Virus record (IMG/VR): IMGVR_UViG_3300044616_001723
Span: 1-61,833 of that record
From: a virus
Strand: one strand, 5' to 3'
Length of the DNA stretch: 61,833 nt
Part shown: positions 8,739 to 16,782 of the stretch, piece by piece
Layout of the letters: every line of letters begins with the position of its first letter
Numbering within the stretch: the stretch's first letter is position 1
Notes under the pieces: model-generated
Told to the model about the DNA's origin: nothing
Database searches by the model: none
The model's input: only the letters and a program-made list of their open reading frames with translations
Made by a program: the position numbers and the translations under genes

Positions 8739-9968
8739 TCACGCCGCTGTGACGGCCTTGGGCTGAAGCAAGATCTTGCATGTCTTTGCACCCGCATAAT
8801 TCGCCGGATCGAGACAAATACCCGCTTCGCTGACGAACCCTGCGACGGGCTTCGTAGCGGTGAACTTTCCCGCACCCGTATTCGTATCGTCGGCAGTAGC
8901 AGCGAGCCACACCCGCGCACCAGCGGCGGGCGAACCGCCTGCGGTGGTGAATTGAGCAGCCGCGACTTCGCCGCCCGTTACGAGCTCGCCAGAGGTCCCG
9001 TCGTACACGCCAGCAAATACGCTCTTCGCTTCGACCGCTCTGTCCGTTGCTGTCGCAGTGTTTGCCGCCGATATGTACGCCGCTTGCCCCGTTGCGAGTC
9101 CAGACGTTGTGAGTCCGTTGATCACAACTTGCTTGTGCTTGTGCAACGCTGTCGCGCTGCCTCCAGTGAGAGCGTCAAGGTTTGCCGCAGTGACATTTGC
9201 CGACACGGACGAACCTTCGATTTTGAACCGAGCGGTTCCGTTGTTCGGAAGGTTGAAATTGCCCGTACCCGTGGTTCCCAGCGTTGCGCCGGTTTGCACG
9301 GTGATCGATGTACCAGCGGAATCGATTTCCAGCGCCGTTGTTCCACCGCCCTGCAAACGCATTCCACCAGCACCGTTGACGGTCAAAAACCCGGCTGCTG
9401 TTGACCATGTTGCCGCTGCTGCGCTCGTCAACGTCAGTGCCCCGGCGCTCGTCGTGAAGCTTGACGCAGCGTTCGCCGTGAGTGCTACGGCCCCGCCCGT
9501 CGCGGTGAATGCGCCGACTCGCAACGCCTGCAATGCCCCAAGCGTTGCGTCATCGCCTTGGGTGATCAGCGAGAACACCCACCGCGCATTCGACTCGTCC
9601 CAGATGATCGCGGCCATGTCCCGCTTCGTTCCCGAAGCTTGCCCTCGATCCACGGCCACACCTACAATCGCCGCTGGAACAGCCTGATTACCAGTGCTCG
9701 CGTTCACGTGAATGACACGATCCGTGACGTTGAGCGTGTCGCTTGCGGTTTGCGTTCCTTCGACAATCAGGTTTCCTTTGACGATCACGTTTTTCGTGCT
9801 TCGCCCAAGTTCGACGCTTCCGGCGTTCGTCGCGCCAATCTTCATCGCGGCATCGGCCGCATTCGTGTCGATGCCGATTCCGACAAGAGCCGTATTCGCA
9901 TCCTCGATCGCTCCCTCGTCACGCACGAGTGCGCTATCGCGATAAGTCTTCACTTTTTCTTGTGCCAT
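8739..9968 (-). CDS. Virion fibre or decoration protein
   Basis: 409 residues. The N-terminus carries tail-fibre-like repeats (VKGNLIVEGTQTASDTLNV) and a long Ala/Thr/Gly-rich beta-repeat region at about 130-250. The C-terminal 120 residues resemble a DUF2190-like shell or binding domain (VFAGVYDGTSGELVTGGEVA). The ATG at 9968 follows an excellent GGGAGGACTC site. Lying between terminase and portal, it is more likely a capsid-attached fibre than a baseplate fibre, but either is possible. Confidence 0.5.
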   Translation of the reverse strand: MAQEKVKTYRDSALVRDEGAIEDANTALVGIGIDTNAADAAMKIGATNAGSVELGRSTKNVIVKGNLIVEGTQTASDTLNVTDRVIHVNASTGNQAVPAAIVGVAVDRGQASGTKRDMAAIIWDESNARWVFSLITQGDDATLGALQALRVGAFTATGGAVALTANAASSFTTSAGALTLTSAAAATWSTAAGFLTVNGAGGMRLQGGGTTALEIDSAGTSITVQTGATLGTTGTGNFNLPNNGTARFKIEGSSVSANVTAANLDALTGGSATALHKHKQVVINGLTTSGLATGQAAYISAANTATATDRAVEAKSVFAGVYDGTSGELVTGGEVAAAQFTTAGGSPAAGARVWLAATADDTNTGAGKFTATKPVAGFVSEAGICLDPANYAGAKTCKILLQPKAVTAA

Positions 9969-10041
9969 GAGTCCTCCCAAAGAACACGTTGCACGGCATA
10001 CACCGTGCGTGAACGGCGCGCATCATACACCAGGTTCTCAT

Positions 10042-11757
10042 TCACTGCTGCCGGAATCCCGTTGGCCATCCGTTCGTCGTGCGAACCCCTTGCATAGCCC
10101 CAACCACAAGCGGCTTCCTTGGGCCCATGGCTGCCTCTGCGGCCTTCTTTTCGTCTTTGCTCACGACTTCCGCGCCGATGCCAAACAGGCCGTCGATGAG
10201 CGCAGAGACGGCGTCGGCGTGTTTCGTCGTCGTTCCCCTGCCATCGGCGAGATCCGCCACCGTCGTGCGCGGCACGATGATCACGATCTTGCCGTTTCTG
10301 TTCACGGCCGTGATTGAGTTGAGCTGCACCCGAAGCGATTCCCTTACTTGCTCCGGTAGCGAACCGAGACGAAAGCGGCGTTTCGCAAGCAAACCCTGCA
10401 AAACCGTATACCGCGCGATCTTTGCCTCATGCCCGTCCGGCGGATGACGCAACGTGATCCGATATGGATCCAAGTGCTCTTTGTACGCTTCCGAATAATG
10501 CCGGTCTGCCCACACCGATGCGATCTCGAAGCCTCGAAGGATCACGGCAAATTCTGTGCATGTCTTGCTCGGCAGCAGCGGTTGCCCCTTCGCCGGAGAT
10601 ACCTCGCGCAACGCTGGAGATCCATAAGTGCCGTCGTCGTACGCGTAGACGATTCCGAGCGCCGCCGAGTCCTTCGTAAAACCCAAGTCGCTCCCCGCGC
10701 TTCGGTCGATCGGAGCGTACTCCGGCAGCATCATTTGCAGCGCTTCCGCCACTGCTACTGCATCGAAGAACGAACGGCTTCCCTTCGGCAGCGGAATGGC
10801 CAGAAGCTCGCGATCTGCGTTGATGTCCCCGCCTGGCAGCGAACGCTGCGCAGCTTCGTCCGATCCGTCTGGATCGAAGAGCGGATTTAGCCACCTTGTC
10901 GGAACACGCGCGACGACAAGAGCATGCGCGTGTTTCCCCCAATTTGCCGCGATCAGCTCTTCCATGAGTCCTTCGCCTTCGACCCATGGCGTGGACACGA
11001 TCCAAACAGATGCGCCTCGAGCCAAGCGCGGGCGAAGGCCGTCGAACACGGCTTGATCGTTCACCGCTGCACCTGGATCGGCCGCGAAGAAACACGCCTC
11101 TTCTAGGCCGGCGAAGACGATCGTGAATCCGCGTGCAGCTTCGCCGCCCCTTGCTGCGCTGGTGACTTCGATGCGCACACGAGCGCCGTCAGGACGCTCT
11201 ATCGTGATGCTCTCTCGCGTGACCATCATCCGCCCGCGTTCGTCCCGAGCAACCGCCGCACTCAGTATCGGCGAACGTCGGATCATGCCGACGACAAACC
11301 TGAACGTTTGCTTCGCGTGCCGGCGCTTCGGGCCGATCAAAACGGCCGCTGCCTCTTCACCCGGAGCGAGCAAAGACAGGTCTGCCGTCCACGCACTGTG
11401 AACGCATTTTGTCGCTAGAAATCGCGAGGTTTTACCGCTTCCACGACCAGCTCCCAACGTGACGATTCGGGCTTGCTTTCCAATCGGAAGCATGGAGACG
11501 ACACACCCGAAGATCTGCTCTGCACGTTTGTCGTCGAGACGTGGACGAACCCCATCGCTTGCGTCGACGATCGCCCAACCAACATCTGTGTAAAGTTCTG
11601 GACGAACCCCTCTTGGATCGAGATACGGCCTTGCGAATTGGTCGCTTTCTAGAAACTCTCGAAACGATAGCTTCATCGACTGCGCCGCTTTTTTGCGCGC
11701 TATACGACGATCGATCGCCTCGACAAACGCACCAGATATCTCGTTCTGCTGACTCAT
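10042..11757 (-). CDS. terL: Terminase large subunit
   Basis: 571 residues. ATPase domain with Walker A GAGRGSGKTSRF (about residue 105) and a Walker B-like strand TIVFAGLEEACFF in which GLEEA replaces the usual DEx. The nuclease domain begins GSDLGFTKDSAALG (first acidic residue), then VWADRHYSE and a C-terminal KHADAVSALIDGL. It packages DNA into proheads through the portal. The start at ATG 11757 overlaps the upstream stop (ATGA), coupling it to the putative small subunit. Length is normal for large terminases. Confidence 0.88.
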   Translation of the reverse strand: MSQQNEISGAFVEAIDRRIARKKAAQSMKLSFREFLESDQFARPYLDPRGVRPELYTDVGWAIVDASDGVRPRLDDKRAEQIFGCVVSMLPIGKQARIVTLGAGRGSGKTSRFLATKCVHSAWTADLSLLAPGEEAAAVLIGPKRRHAKQTFRFVVGMIRRSPILSAAVARDERGRMMVTRESITIERPDGARVRIEVTSAARGGEAARGFTIVFAGLEEACFFAADPGAAVNDQAVFDGLRPRLARGASVWIVSTPWVEGEGLMEELIAANWGKHAHALVVARVPTRWLNPLFDPDGSDEAAQRSLPGGDINADRELLAIPLPKGSRSFFDAVAVAEALQMMLPEYAPIDRSAGSDLGFTKDSAALGIVYAYDDGTYGSPALREVSPAKGQPLLPSKTCTEFAVILRGFEIASVWADRHYSEAYKEHLDPYRITLRHPPDGHEAKIARYTVLQGLLAKRRFRLGSLPEQVRESLRVQLNSITAVNRNGKIVIIVPRTTVADLADGRGTTTKHADAVSALIDGLFGIGAEVVSKDEKKAAEAAMGPRKPLVVGAMQGVRTTNGWPTGFRQQ

Positions 11758-12794
11758 GCAGCCTCGGACAAAACTTTCCGAACAGGCGCAAGACACTCTT
11801 CGCAGATCGTGTCAACGATTTTGTTCACAGTCGTTGAGAAATGCGGATGGTTGATGACGTTGATCGTCGTGCCTGTCGGAAACAACCCGAGAAGCTTCCC
11901 GAGGCTGACGATCACGCCCTCGGCGGTTTTGATCGCCGCGCCGACTGCCTTCACGTTTTCCGCCGTCAATCCCCCTTCACCGTCTCCATCGCCGCCCGCC
12001 TTGGTGGTCAATAGCGACTTGGCCGTCGTCACAAGATTCTCCGCATCGACCACAAGCGCCTCGAGCCGGCCCCGGAAAGCTTCGGCAGTCGTGAGGTTTG
12101 CCCGTTCGAGCATTTCGAGCCGAGCCGCCAAAATTGCGCGACCAACGCATTCGTCCCGATGTCGCCGAATGCCAGTGTCCGACGTCCCCGGAAACATTCT
12201 TTCAATGCGTGTGTATGGGACGCCTTCGGCCATTGCATTCTCGATGGCCGTCCGTTCGTCGTGACTGCATACCTTGCACAAAGGGCCCGGCCTCGGCTTG
12301 GCCTGCACCAAAAGGATCGCCCTCGCTTGCTCTTCGGCGCTGACGTCGTTTTTGTTTTCTTCGGAACCATTTGTTGTGGTGGTGGATCCGCCGGTTGGGC
12401 CCGGTTCATCCGCCACCACAACAGCCACCACCGGCGCTTGTTCTGGTGGCGGATCGGTTTGTAGTGGTGGCTGATTGGACTTGGCGCTTGGTTCCGTTGG
12501 CGGGGCCTTGGCGTCCGACGCGTCATCGATTGGTGGGTCGGTCGGTACAGTTGTTTGGCGCGTTCCTTTTGAAGACGGCGGGTCGGTCCCGTGATTCCTT
12601 GCATGACGCTTCAGCGAACTTTCGTTCACCTTGAACCGACCAGCTATTTTTGCCCAGCTTTCGCCTGATTGCTCGCGCCCACGAAGAGCCGCATTTATCG
12701 GCTCGCGTTCGTCGTGGTTGCAGATCGTGCACCTCGTTCGATCCCCTTGGTCGCTTCGGTCGGTCGGATCGTTCGCTCCCGGTCGGTCGGTCAT
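11754..12794 (-). CDS. Putative terminase small subunit with two C-x2-C/HTH modules
   Basis: 346 residues, directly upstream of and coupled to the large terminase. Two copies of a zinc/HTH module: RCTICNHDEREPINAAL...SLKRHARNH (about 21-68) and LCKVCSHDERTAIENAM...RRHRDEC (about 170-215), separated by a Pro/Thr-rich linker. The C-terminal half is helical and could oligomerise. DNA binding by the modules would suit packaging-site recognition. The same module type starts the ERF-like protein at 32183-33277. The start lies at the edge of a strong GGTC/GACC hairpin. Confidence 0.5.
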   Translation of the reverse strand: MTDRPGANDPTDRSDQGDRTRCTICNHDEREPINAALRGREQSGESWAKIAGRFKVNESSLKRHARNHGTDPPSSKGTRQTTVPTDPPIDDASDAKAPPTEPSAKSNQPPLQTDPPPEQAPVVAVVVADEPGPTGGSTTTTNGSEENKNDVSAEEQARAILLVQAKPRPGPLCKVCSHDERTAIENAMAEGVPYTRIERMFPGTSDTGIRRHRDECVGRAILAARLEMLERANLTTAEAFRGRLEALVVDAENLVTTAKSLLTTKAGGDGDGEGGLTAENVKAVGAAIKTAEGVIVSLGKLLGLFPTGTTINVINHPHFSTTVNKIVDTICEECLAPVRKVLSEAA

Positions 12795-12823
12795 TTTTCC
12801 ACTTTATCACGACCGACCGACCG
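12757..12823. repeat. CGGTC repeats and 13-bp inverted repeat over the start of the terminase gene
   Basis: CGGTCGGTCGGTC at 12780-12792 pairs perfectly with GACCGACCGACCG at 12811-12823 across an 18-nt loop. A further CGGTCGGTCGG lies at 12757-12767. On the minus strand the loop holds the ribosome site and most of the ATG of the small-terminase-like gene. It could be a translational hairpin, or a recognition (pac/cos-type) site for the terminase, which is often near this gene. Confidence 0.6.
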
Positions 12824-12974
12824 ACTGCCACGTGTGATTGGTTCCTTTTATCGATTCTAAGTGGTGGCGGATCCGCCGCTTACTTCGTACGAATCACTAA
12901 TTTACGCGCGACGATGCAGCGCGTTGGGTGGATTCGATGAAGGACCAGTGTCCGTCTGCATGCTAAAATGGCGC
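12824..12974. promoter_or_regulatory. Divergent intergenic region
   Basis: Separates the minus-strand packaging operon from the only plus-strand genes. Contains a GGCGGATCCGCC palindrome (12857-12868), a TTCGTACGAA palindrome (12884-12893) and, on the plus strand, TAAAAT (12964-12969) five nt before an ATG. I saw no good -35 for that TAAAAT. The palindromes are possible regulator sites shared by the divergent units. Confidence 0.35.
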
Positions 12975-13139
12975 ATGACTTCCACCCCCGATCCAAACCC
13001 CAAACCGTCGTCCGGCGCCGGCAACAATGCTTCACCGCGACGCACCGTGACGTCTTGCATTCGATCGTTCGTCTTGGGACTATGGCGACGCCTTCGAGGA
13101 ATAACCGTCCCATACCCCACGAAGCCCACCAAGCCATGA
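12975..13139 (+). CDS. Small plus-strand protein, Pro/Thr/Arg-rich
   Basis: 54 residues (starts MTSTPDPNPKPSSG). It lies 5 nt after a TAAAAT box and its TGA overlaps the ATG of the next gene (ATGA), the coupling used throughout this genome. No recognised family. Alternative readings start the neighbouring frame at 12968, but the overlap pattern favours this small gene. Modest confidence because of its length. Confidence 0.4.
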   Translation: MTSTPDPNPKPSSGAGNNASPRRTVTSCIRSFVLGLWRRLRGITVPYPTKPTKP

Positions 13140-13624
13140 TCGACCTGCAAAACCTTATCGCGCACATGATTCTGCCGTTCGTCGCATTCGCCACGTGGCG
13201 ACGTTCACGGCTCGTTTCTGCGGCCCTGGCAATCGCGTTTGTCGTCGCAACCGTGTATCTGCTCATTCCATGGGATCCGCTCCGTTGGGGATGTGCCGGC
13301 GTCACTGGCAGCTTGGGTATCGTTGCGCTCGTCCGTCAGATGCGTCTTCGGTACCAGCGAACGACGTTCGTCCCGTGGACTCCAGACGTACTTGCCGCGA
13401 TGCTCGTCGGCTCGTCCGTGGCCGATTACGTCTCGTTATGGCGCGAGGCCCATGGGCATCCGTGGGGTGCACTTTCGTTTTGGCAAATCGTCGTTTGTCT
13501 TGTCATGGCCGGTTTGTCATTTTCCGGCAAACGACCCGCCAAAGCCAACGATCGCGAATCCGTCTCGCGCATGCTCGCCGTCATGAAAACTGACCTTGCG
13601 GCACTGCAAGCGTTCAAAAACTAA
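13136..13624 (+). CDS. Multi-pass membrane protein
   Basis: 162 residues with about four or five hydrophobic segments (IAHMILPFVAFATW; AALAIAFVVATVYLLI; GVTGSLGIVALV; AAMLVGSSVADYVSLW; IVVCLVMAGLSF) and a basic, soluble C-terminus. One of only three plus-strand genes. Opposite a minus-strand membrane protein it may belong to lysis or superinfection functions, but nothing in the sequence decides. The start was chosen for ATGA coupling to the upstream small gene; starts at 12968 or 13082 would lengthen it. Confidence 0.55.
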   Translation: MIDLQNLIAHMILPFVAFATWRRSRLVSAALAIAFVVATVYLLIPWDPLRWGCAGVTGSLGIVALVRQMRLRYQRTTFVPWTPDVLAAMLVGSSVADYVSLWREAHGHPWGALSFWQIVVCLVMAGLSFSGKRPAKANDRESVSRMLAVMKTDLAALQAFKN

Positions 13625-13703
13625 CCGCGTTTCATCGGACTATCTACGTCCTACCGCCCACGATCCGGCGCGGCTTTCTGAACTTGCGTGGTATAATTTG
13701 TCG

Positions 13704-13931
13704 GTGGATTGGTACGGCTTTGTTCTGGCAGGGCTTGCGCTCGCGACGACTACGGGCGCGATGCTTGGCTTGGCCGTTGCGTTCGCCGCGAGGGGCGCGG
13801 CGCGATACTTTCGGGAGCGCACTGAGCGGCTTCTGGACTTGGCGGAGGCGCTGGATCGGAAGGTGGCGGAAGACGTCCAGACCGTTCCAAACGATCCAGC
13901 ACACCCGACACCCGCTCCATTACCGCGCTAA
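13704..13931 (+). CDS. Small single-pass membrane protein
   Basis: 75 residues: a hydrophobic segment (YGFVLAGLALATTTGAMLG), a second weaker one, then an amphipathic charged helix (RERTERLLDLAEALDRKVAED). GTG start 6 nt after a TATAAT (13692-13697). The same -10-to-start distance occurs in several promoters here, so a leaderless message is likely. The 3' end overlaps the convergent gene 13750-14139. Function unknown; the topology resembles small holins or antiholins. Confidence 0.45.
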   Translation: MDWYGFVLAGLALATTTGAMLGLAVAFAARGAARYFRERTERLLDLAEALDRKVAEDVQTVPNDPAHPTPAPLPR

Positions 13932-14139
13932 GTTTTATGAGCGCCGTCGTCCCCGCATTCATTTCTTTACGAATGTCGGTTCCGACGCCGACAATGCCGA
14001 GTTTTTCCGACCCGCGCCAAATGACGAGGATTGTCGCGCAACCGGCGAACACGACGAGCACAACGGCGCCAACCGCCGTCATATCCCGGACAAACGCGCT
14101 TACCTCTGCCGGATTCAACCAACCGCTTTGAAATGACAT
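13750..14139 (-). CDS. Membrane protein with helical and Pro-rich C-terminal tail
   Basis: 129 residues. One membrane segment at about 20-42 (VGAVVLVVFAGCATILVIW), an amphipathic helix (LIKLSAVMERVSGVLDRLE) and a Pro/Arg-rich tail. Preceded by an excellent AAAGGGG ribosome site. The last 60 codons run antisense to the plus-strand gene 13704-13931. It ends the minus-strand run from 16.0 kb. Possible holin-like or phage-exclusion membrane protein; no family recognised. Confidence 0.55.
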   Translation of the reverse strand: MSFQSGWLNPAEVSAFVRDMTAVGAVVLVVFAGCATILVIWRGSEKLGIVGVGTDIRKEMNAGTTALIKLSAVMERVSGVLDRLERSGRLPPPSDPAPPPSPEAAQCAPESIAPRPSRRTQRPSQASRP

Positions 14140-14150
14140 CGTCTACCCCT

Positions 14151-14318
14151 TTATCGCCTGATTATCCGATTGCCAGGCTGCATGACCTGCGGAGTTGGTT
14201 CTGTCGATGCCTGTCCATTGACGTCATTGACGGCAACACGGGTCGACCCGACCGGGGTCGTGGACGTTGGGACCGATGGATCGACGACTGCGTTTACGGG
14301 AACCTGTACGCTCGCCAT
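14151..14318 (-). CDS. Small hypothetical protein
   Basis: 55 residues (MASVQVPVNAVVDPSV...), Val/Pro/Thr-rich and without a hydrophobic segment. The ATG at 14318 has GAGGTGA five nt upstream and the gap to both neighbours is about 10 nt, so it fits the operon. Because it sits next to structural-looking genes it may be a minor virion part. No family recognised. Confidence 0.55.
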   Translation of the reverse strand: MASVQVPVNAVVDPSVPTSTTPVGSTRVAVNDVNGQASTEPTPQVMQPGNRIIRR

Positions 14319-14326
14319 TGGTCACC

Positions 14327-15394
14327 TCACGACGCAAGGAAATCTTGACCGGGAACCCACGGTCGGAACTGATCACCAACAACCGCAAGACGCCCCGCGG
14401 GATATGGCGACGACGCTGCGGAAATGTTGGTCGTGACAAGGGTCAAAGGAGCCCACCAAACGTCGTTCAATTCGCCGTGCACGCCTTGAACGGGGGCCGC
14501 CGATTTGCCAAGCGACTGTTCATACATGTCCCATTCGTCAGAAATTCCGTTCACCGCAGTTGCGAGCGTCATCGCCAACGTTCCGGCAATGTATGGCGCG
14601 GCCAGCGAGAACGTGACGGCCTGCGCTTCTGCGTACGCGTAAAAATTTGCCACGGTATGCATGAGCGAAACGGTGACAACCGAGTTTGCAGCGGATGCGC
14701 CTTTGCAGTACACGACCGACGGGTTTGTCCAATTGGCGCTGGACACGACCGGCTTTTCGACACGAAAGACCGTGTTTGGTTCTCCGCCGTTGCACATGAT
14801 CACTTCGAACACATCACCAACATCCGTTTTCCAGACGTGGATTTTCAGTGCTGCGTTTGTCGTGGAAACGCCACCCCACGCTGCCAACGTCTGCACAGTG
14901 TATGCACCTACTGGAGTTGACGGATTGGCCGTGGTTGTACCTGCGGCAAAACGATTGCCCGTTGCCGCGTACGGCGAAACGATGACGGTGTGCGTCGCTC
15001 CGCTCGCATTGGCAGCATCGAAGGCGATCATTACCTCGACTCCGATCACGGTGAAATCGAAGATTGCCCACGTGTGCGCATTGCCCGCCGCCGCGAACAC
15101 GAAGTGGGTCGGTAGCGTGATGTTGTTCACGCCAAGCGACGAAACTGCCGAGCCGTTGCAGGTGTATCGAATCGCCGCGAAGTTAGCAGGGGATGCAACC
15201 GCGTTGCCGTTCGTATCGTACCAGTCGAACGTTCCCGCTCCGACGTCTCCATTGACGTTATACGAACCGAGTCCGAGTAGCGCATTGAACATGTTGAGCA
15301 ATGCAGTGCGGTTGGTTGTGAGCGTGTCGGCTTGCGCGGCAAGCGCATTGTTAGGCGAGATCTGCCAGTTCTTTTTGAATGCGTAGAGAGTCAT
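14327..15394 (-). CDS. Putative virion surface protein
   Basis: 355 residues with no charged clusters, rich in Ala/Thr/Val/Asn and Gly, typical of an all-beta structural protein. The N-terminus MTLYAFKKNWQISPNNALAAQ is followed by a helical segment (LLNMFNALLGLG). The ATG at 15394 follows AGGTGAACCG. It lies far from the tail block and beside membrane proteins. It may be an accessory fibre or capsid decoration; no family recognised. Confidence 0.5.
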   Translation of the reverse strand: MTLYAFKKNWQISPNNALAAQADTLTTNRTALLNMFNALLGLGSYNVNGDVGAGTFDWYDTNGNAVASPANFAAIRYTCNGSAVSSLGVNNITLPTHFVFAAAGNAHTWAIFDFTVIGVEVMIAFDAANASGATHTVIVSPYAATGNRFAAGTTTANPSTPVGAYTVQTLAAWGGVSTTNAALKIHVWKTDVGDVFEVIMCNGGEPNTVFRVEKPVVSSANWTNPSVVYCKGASAANSVVTVSLMHTVANFYAYAEAQAVTFSLAAPYIAGTLAMTLATAVNGISDEWDMYEQSLGKSAAPVQGVHGELNDVWWAPLTLVTTNISAASSPYPAGRLAVVGDQFRPWVPGQDFLAS

Positions 15395-15398
15395 CGGT

Positions 15399-16025
15399 TC
15401 ACCTGGTTTGCAAGTGTAGTTTCTGGCCGGTGTGTCCGGCAGCGGCGACGACAAACCCCTGGTCGGCGTTTGTCATTCGAGGAATAAGAGCGCCTTCACG
15501 CTTGAGCCATCCAGGAGTATTCACCGAATCGATATCGGCATCCCCGAAGTAGATCGGATGCGTATTGTCCGCGTGCGCGATAACCAGCATTTCCGAACAC
15601 GGGATGTCCGGCAATTGCGTCAATCCGCTTGGTTCGACGCCAACCGTTATCAACGTGCTCGTTTTCCACATTCCGAGAGGCGCAGAAAGCAATCGCACTT
15701 CGTCCAGAATGTCCACAATGCTCGCGCCTGGCACGAACACGGGGAACATTGGTTCCCCCTCCGATGCGAAGACAACGATCAGCGGCAGCGCTGTGGTGCC
15801 TTCTTGAATCATCTCCTGACCACATCCAGGGAACGTCGTGCCCACGAGCTGATCGGTTATCGCGATCGTCTCCGTGGTTTGTCCCGTGAGAGGGCTCGCT
15901 GGTTTGATCACCAAATTGCCGGTGGCCAATGGCGTGATCGAGTTTATTTTCAGGCCCGGCGTAAGCTCGAACTTCAGCCCCCCGGCCGGGATCGAAGTGA
16001 CTTTTTTCATGGTGGCAGCGGACAT
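15399..16025 (-). CDS. Hypothetical beta-rich protein, possibly virion-associated
   Basis: 208 residues. The start may be 16025 or the in-frame ATG at 16010 (MKKVTSIPAGG). Composition and the HPIYFGDADIDSVNTPGWLKREGALIPRM segment (given here in parts: HPIYFGDAD, TPGWLKREG) recall phage structural accessory proteins that report position-like values. Followed after 4 nt by the putative surface protein, with which it probably works. No catalytic motif seen. Confidence 0.45.
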   Translation of the reverse strand: MSAATMKKVTSIPAGGLKFELTPGLKINSITPLATGNLVIKPASPLTGQTTETIAITDQLVGTTFPGCGQEMIQEGTTALPLIVVFASEGEPMFPVFVPGASIVDILDEVRLLSAPLGMWKTSTLITVGVEPSGLTQLPDIPCSEMLVIAHADNTHPIYFGDADIDSVNTPGWLKREGALIPRMTNADQGFVVAAAGHTGQKLHLQTR

Positions 16026-16146
16026 ACCGACGACGCTGCCACGGTCGAACCCGCCTGTCTAGCAAAAAAGTGCTGTTGGATCCAGCCGTCTTGGGTGTGG
16101 CTGCTCGAGCTCCGGGCGACGTATCGTCGCCGGCGCCGAACGACGG
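16026..16146. promoter_or_regulatory. Short intergenic gap
   Basis: 121 nt between the deoxyribosyltransferase-like gene and the structural-looking pair. It probably holds the leader of 15399-16025. I see no convincing promoter, operator palindrome or terminator hairpin in it. Confidence 0.3.
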
Positions 16147-16782
16147 TCATGGTGCGAAGGTGTATTGGGGCGATTCTTTGGACTCGCCGTCTCGAAGGCC
16201 GCAGAGGCCTCGAACGTATTCGAATGCCGCTTCGTGAGCATCGAATTGAGCATTTGTCAGGCGGTTGAACAGGTTCCGGTGAACGCTCTTTCCGGACGCC
16301 ACCAAGATCATCCTGTGCCCCGCGAGCGCTCGAGCGGCGAGAGCGATCCCGAGTTCCGTCGCGGCCCCTTCCGAGAGCTGCTGCGGAACGAGGATCCAGA
16401 CGATGTCTGCGGAAAGCACCGCATCGAAGTCTCGTTTCGCGACGCCCTGCCAAGCCTGGTGCACGTTTTTGTCCAGCCAACCCAAAAGCCAATCGGGATC
16501 GTAGCTGTCGCAAGCCGTCCAATCATAGGCGACTTCGATACCCGCTTCGCGGGCCCGCTGAATCCACTTCTGACCAACGTCGATCCGTTCGGTGGATCCC
16601 CCGGCGATGTAGACCCGCTTCACGTGTTTGTCGCGACAGATGGCCCGTGACGAATCGCATGAAGCACCGCGAATGCCCGCGTGCCTTCGAGCCAAAGCCC
16701 TGCCGAGGATCGTCTCCGACCCGTCGCGGACTGCGTTCGTGCGCCCATTGCACGACGTTCGTTGGTTGCCGTCGTGACTCAT
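16147..16782 (-). CDS. Nucleoside 2-deoxyribosyltransferase-like protein
   Basis: 211 residues. After a basic N-terminal 60 residues, KRVYIAGGSTERID gives the Gly-rich first loop, WTACDSYDPDW a nucleobase/deoxyribose contact, DAVLSADIVWILVP the Rossmann-like core strand, and GAATELGIALAA the conserved Glu region used as nucleophile in this superfamily (NDRT/DUF4406). Coupled by ATGA to the MazG gene, so both may handle nucleotides. Substrate unknown. The true start could be later, near the Gly loop. Confidence 0.62.
   Translation of the reverse strand: MSHDGNQRTSCNGRTNAVRDGSETILGRALARRHAGIRGASCDSSRAICRDKHVKRVYIAGGSTERIDVGQKWIQRAREAGIEVAYDWTACDSYDPDWLLGWLDKNVHQAWQGVAKRDFDAVLSADIVWILVPQQLSEGAATELGIALAARALAGHRMILVASGKSVHRNLFNRLTNAQFDAHEAAFEYVRGLCGLRDGESKESPQYTFAP

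Noticed and set aside
12968-13135. Long start for the plus-strand membrane gene
   Set aside because: The N-terminal 56 residues are basic and hydrophilic with no ribosome site; the shorter start is ATGA-coupled to a small upstream gene.
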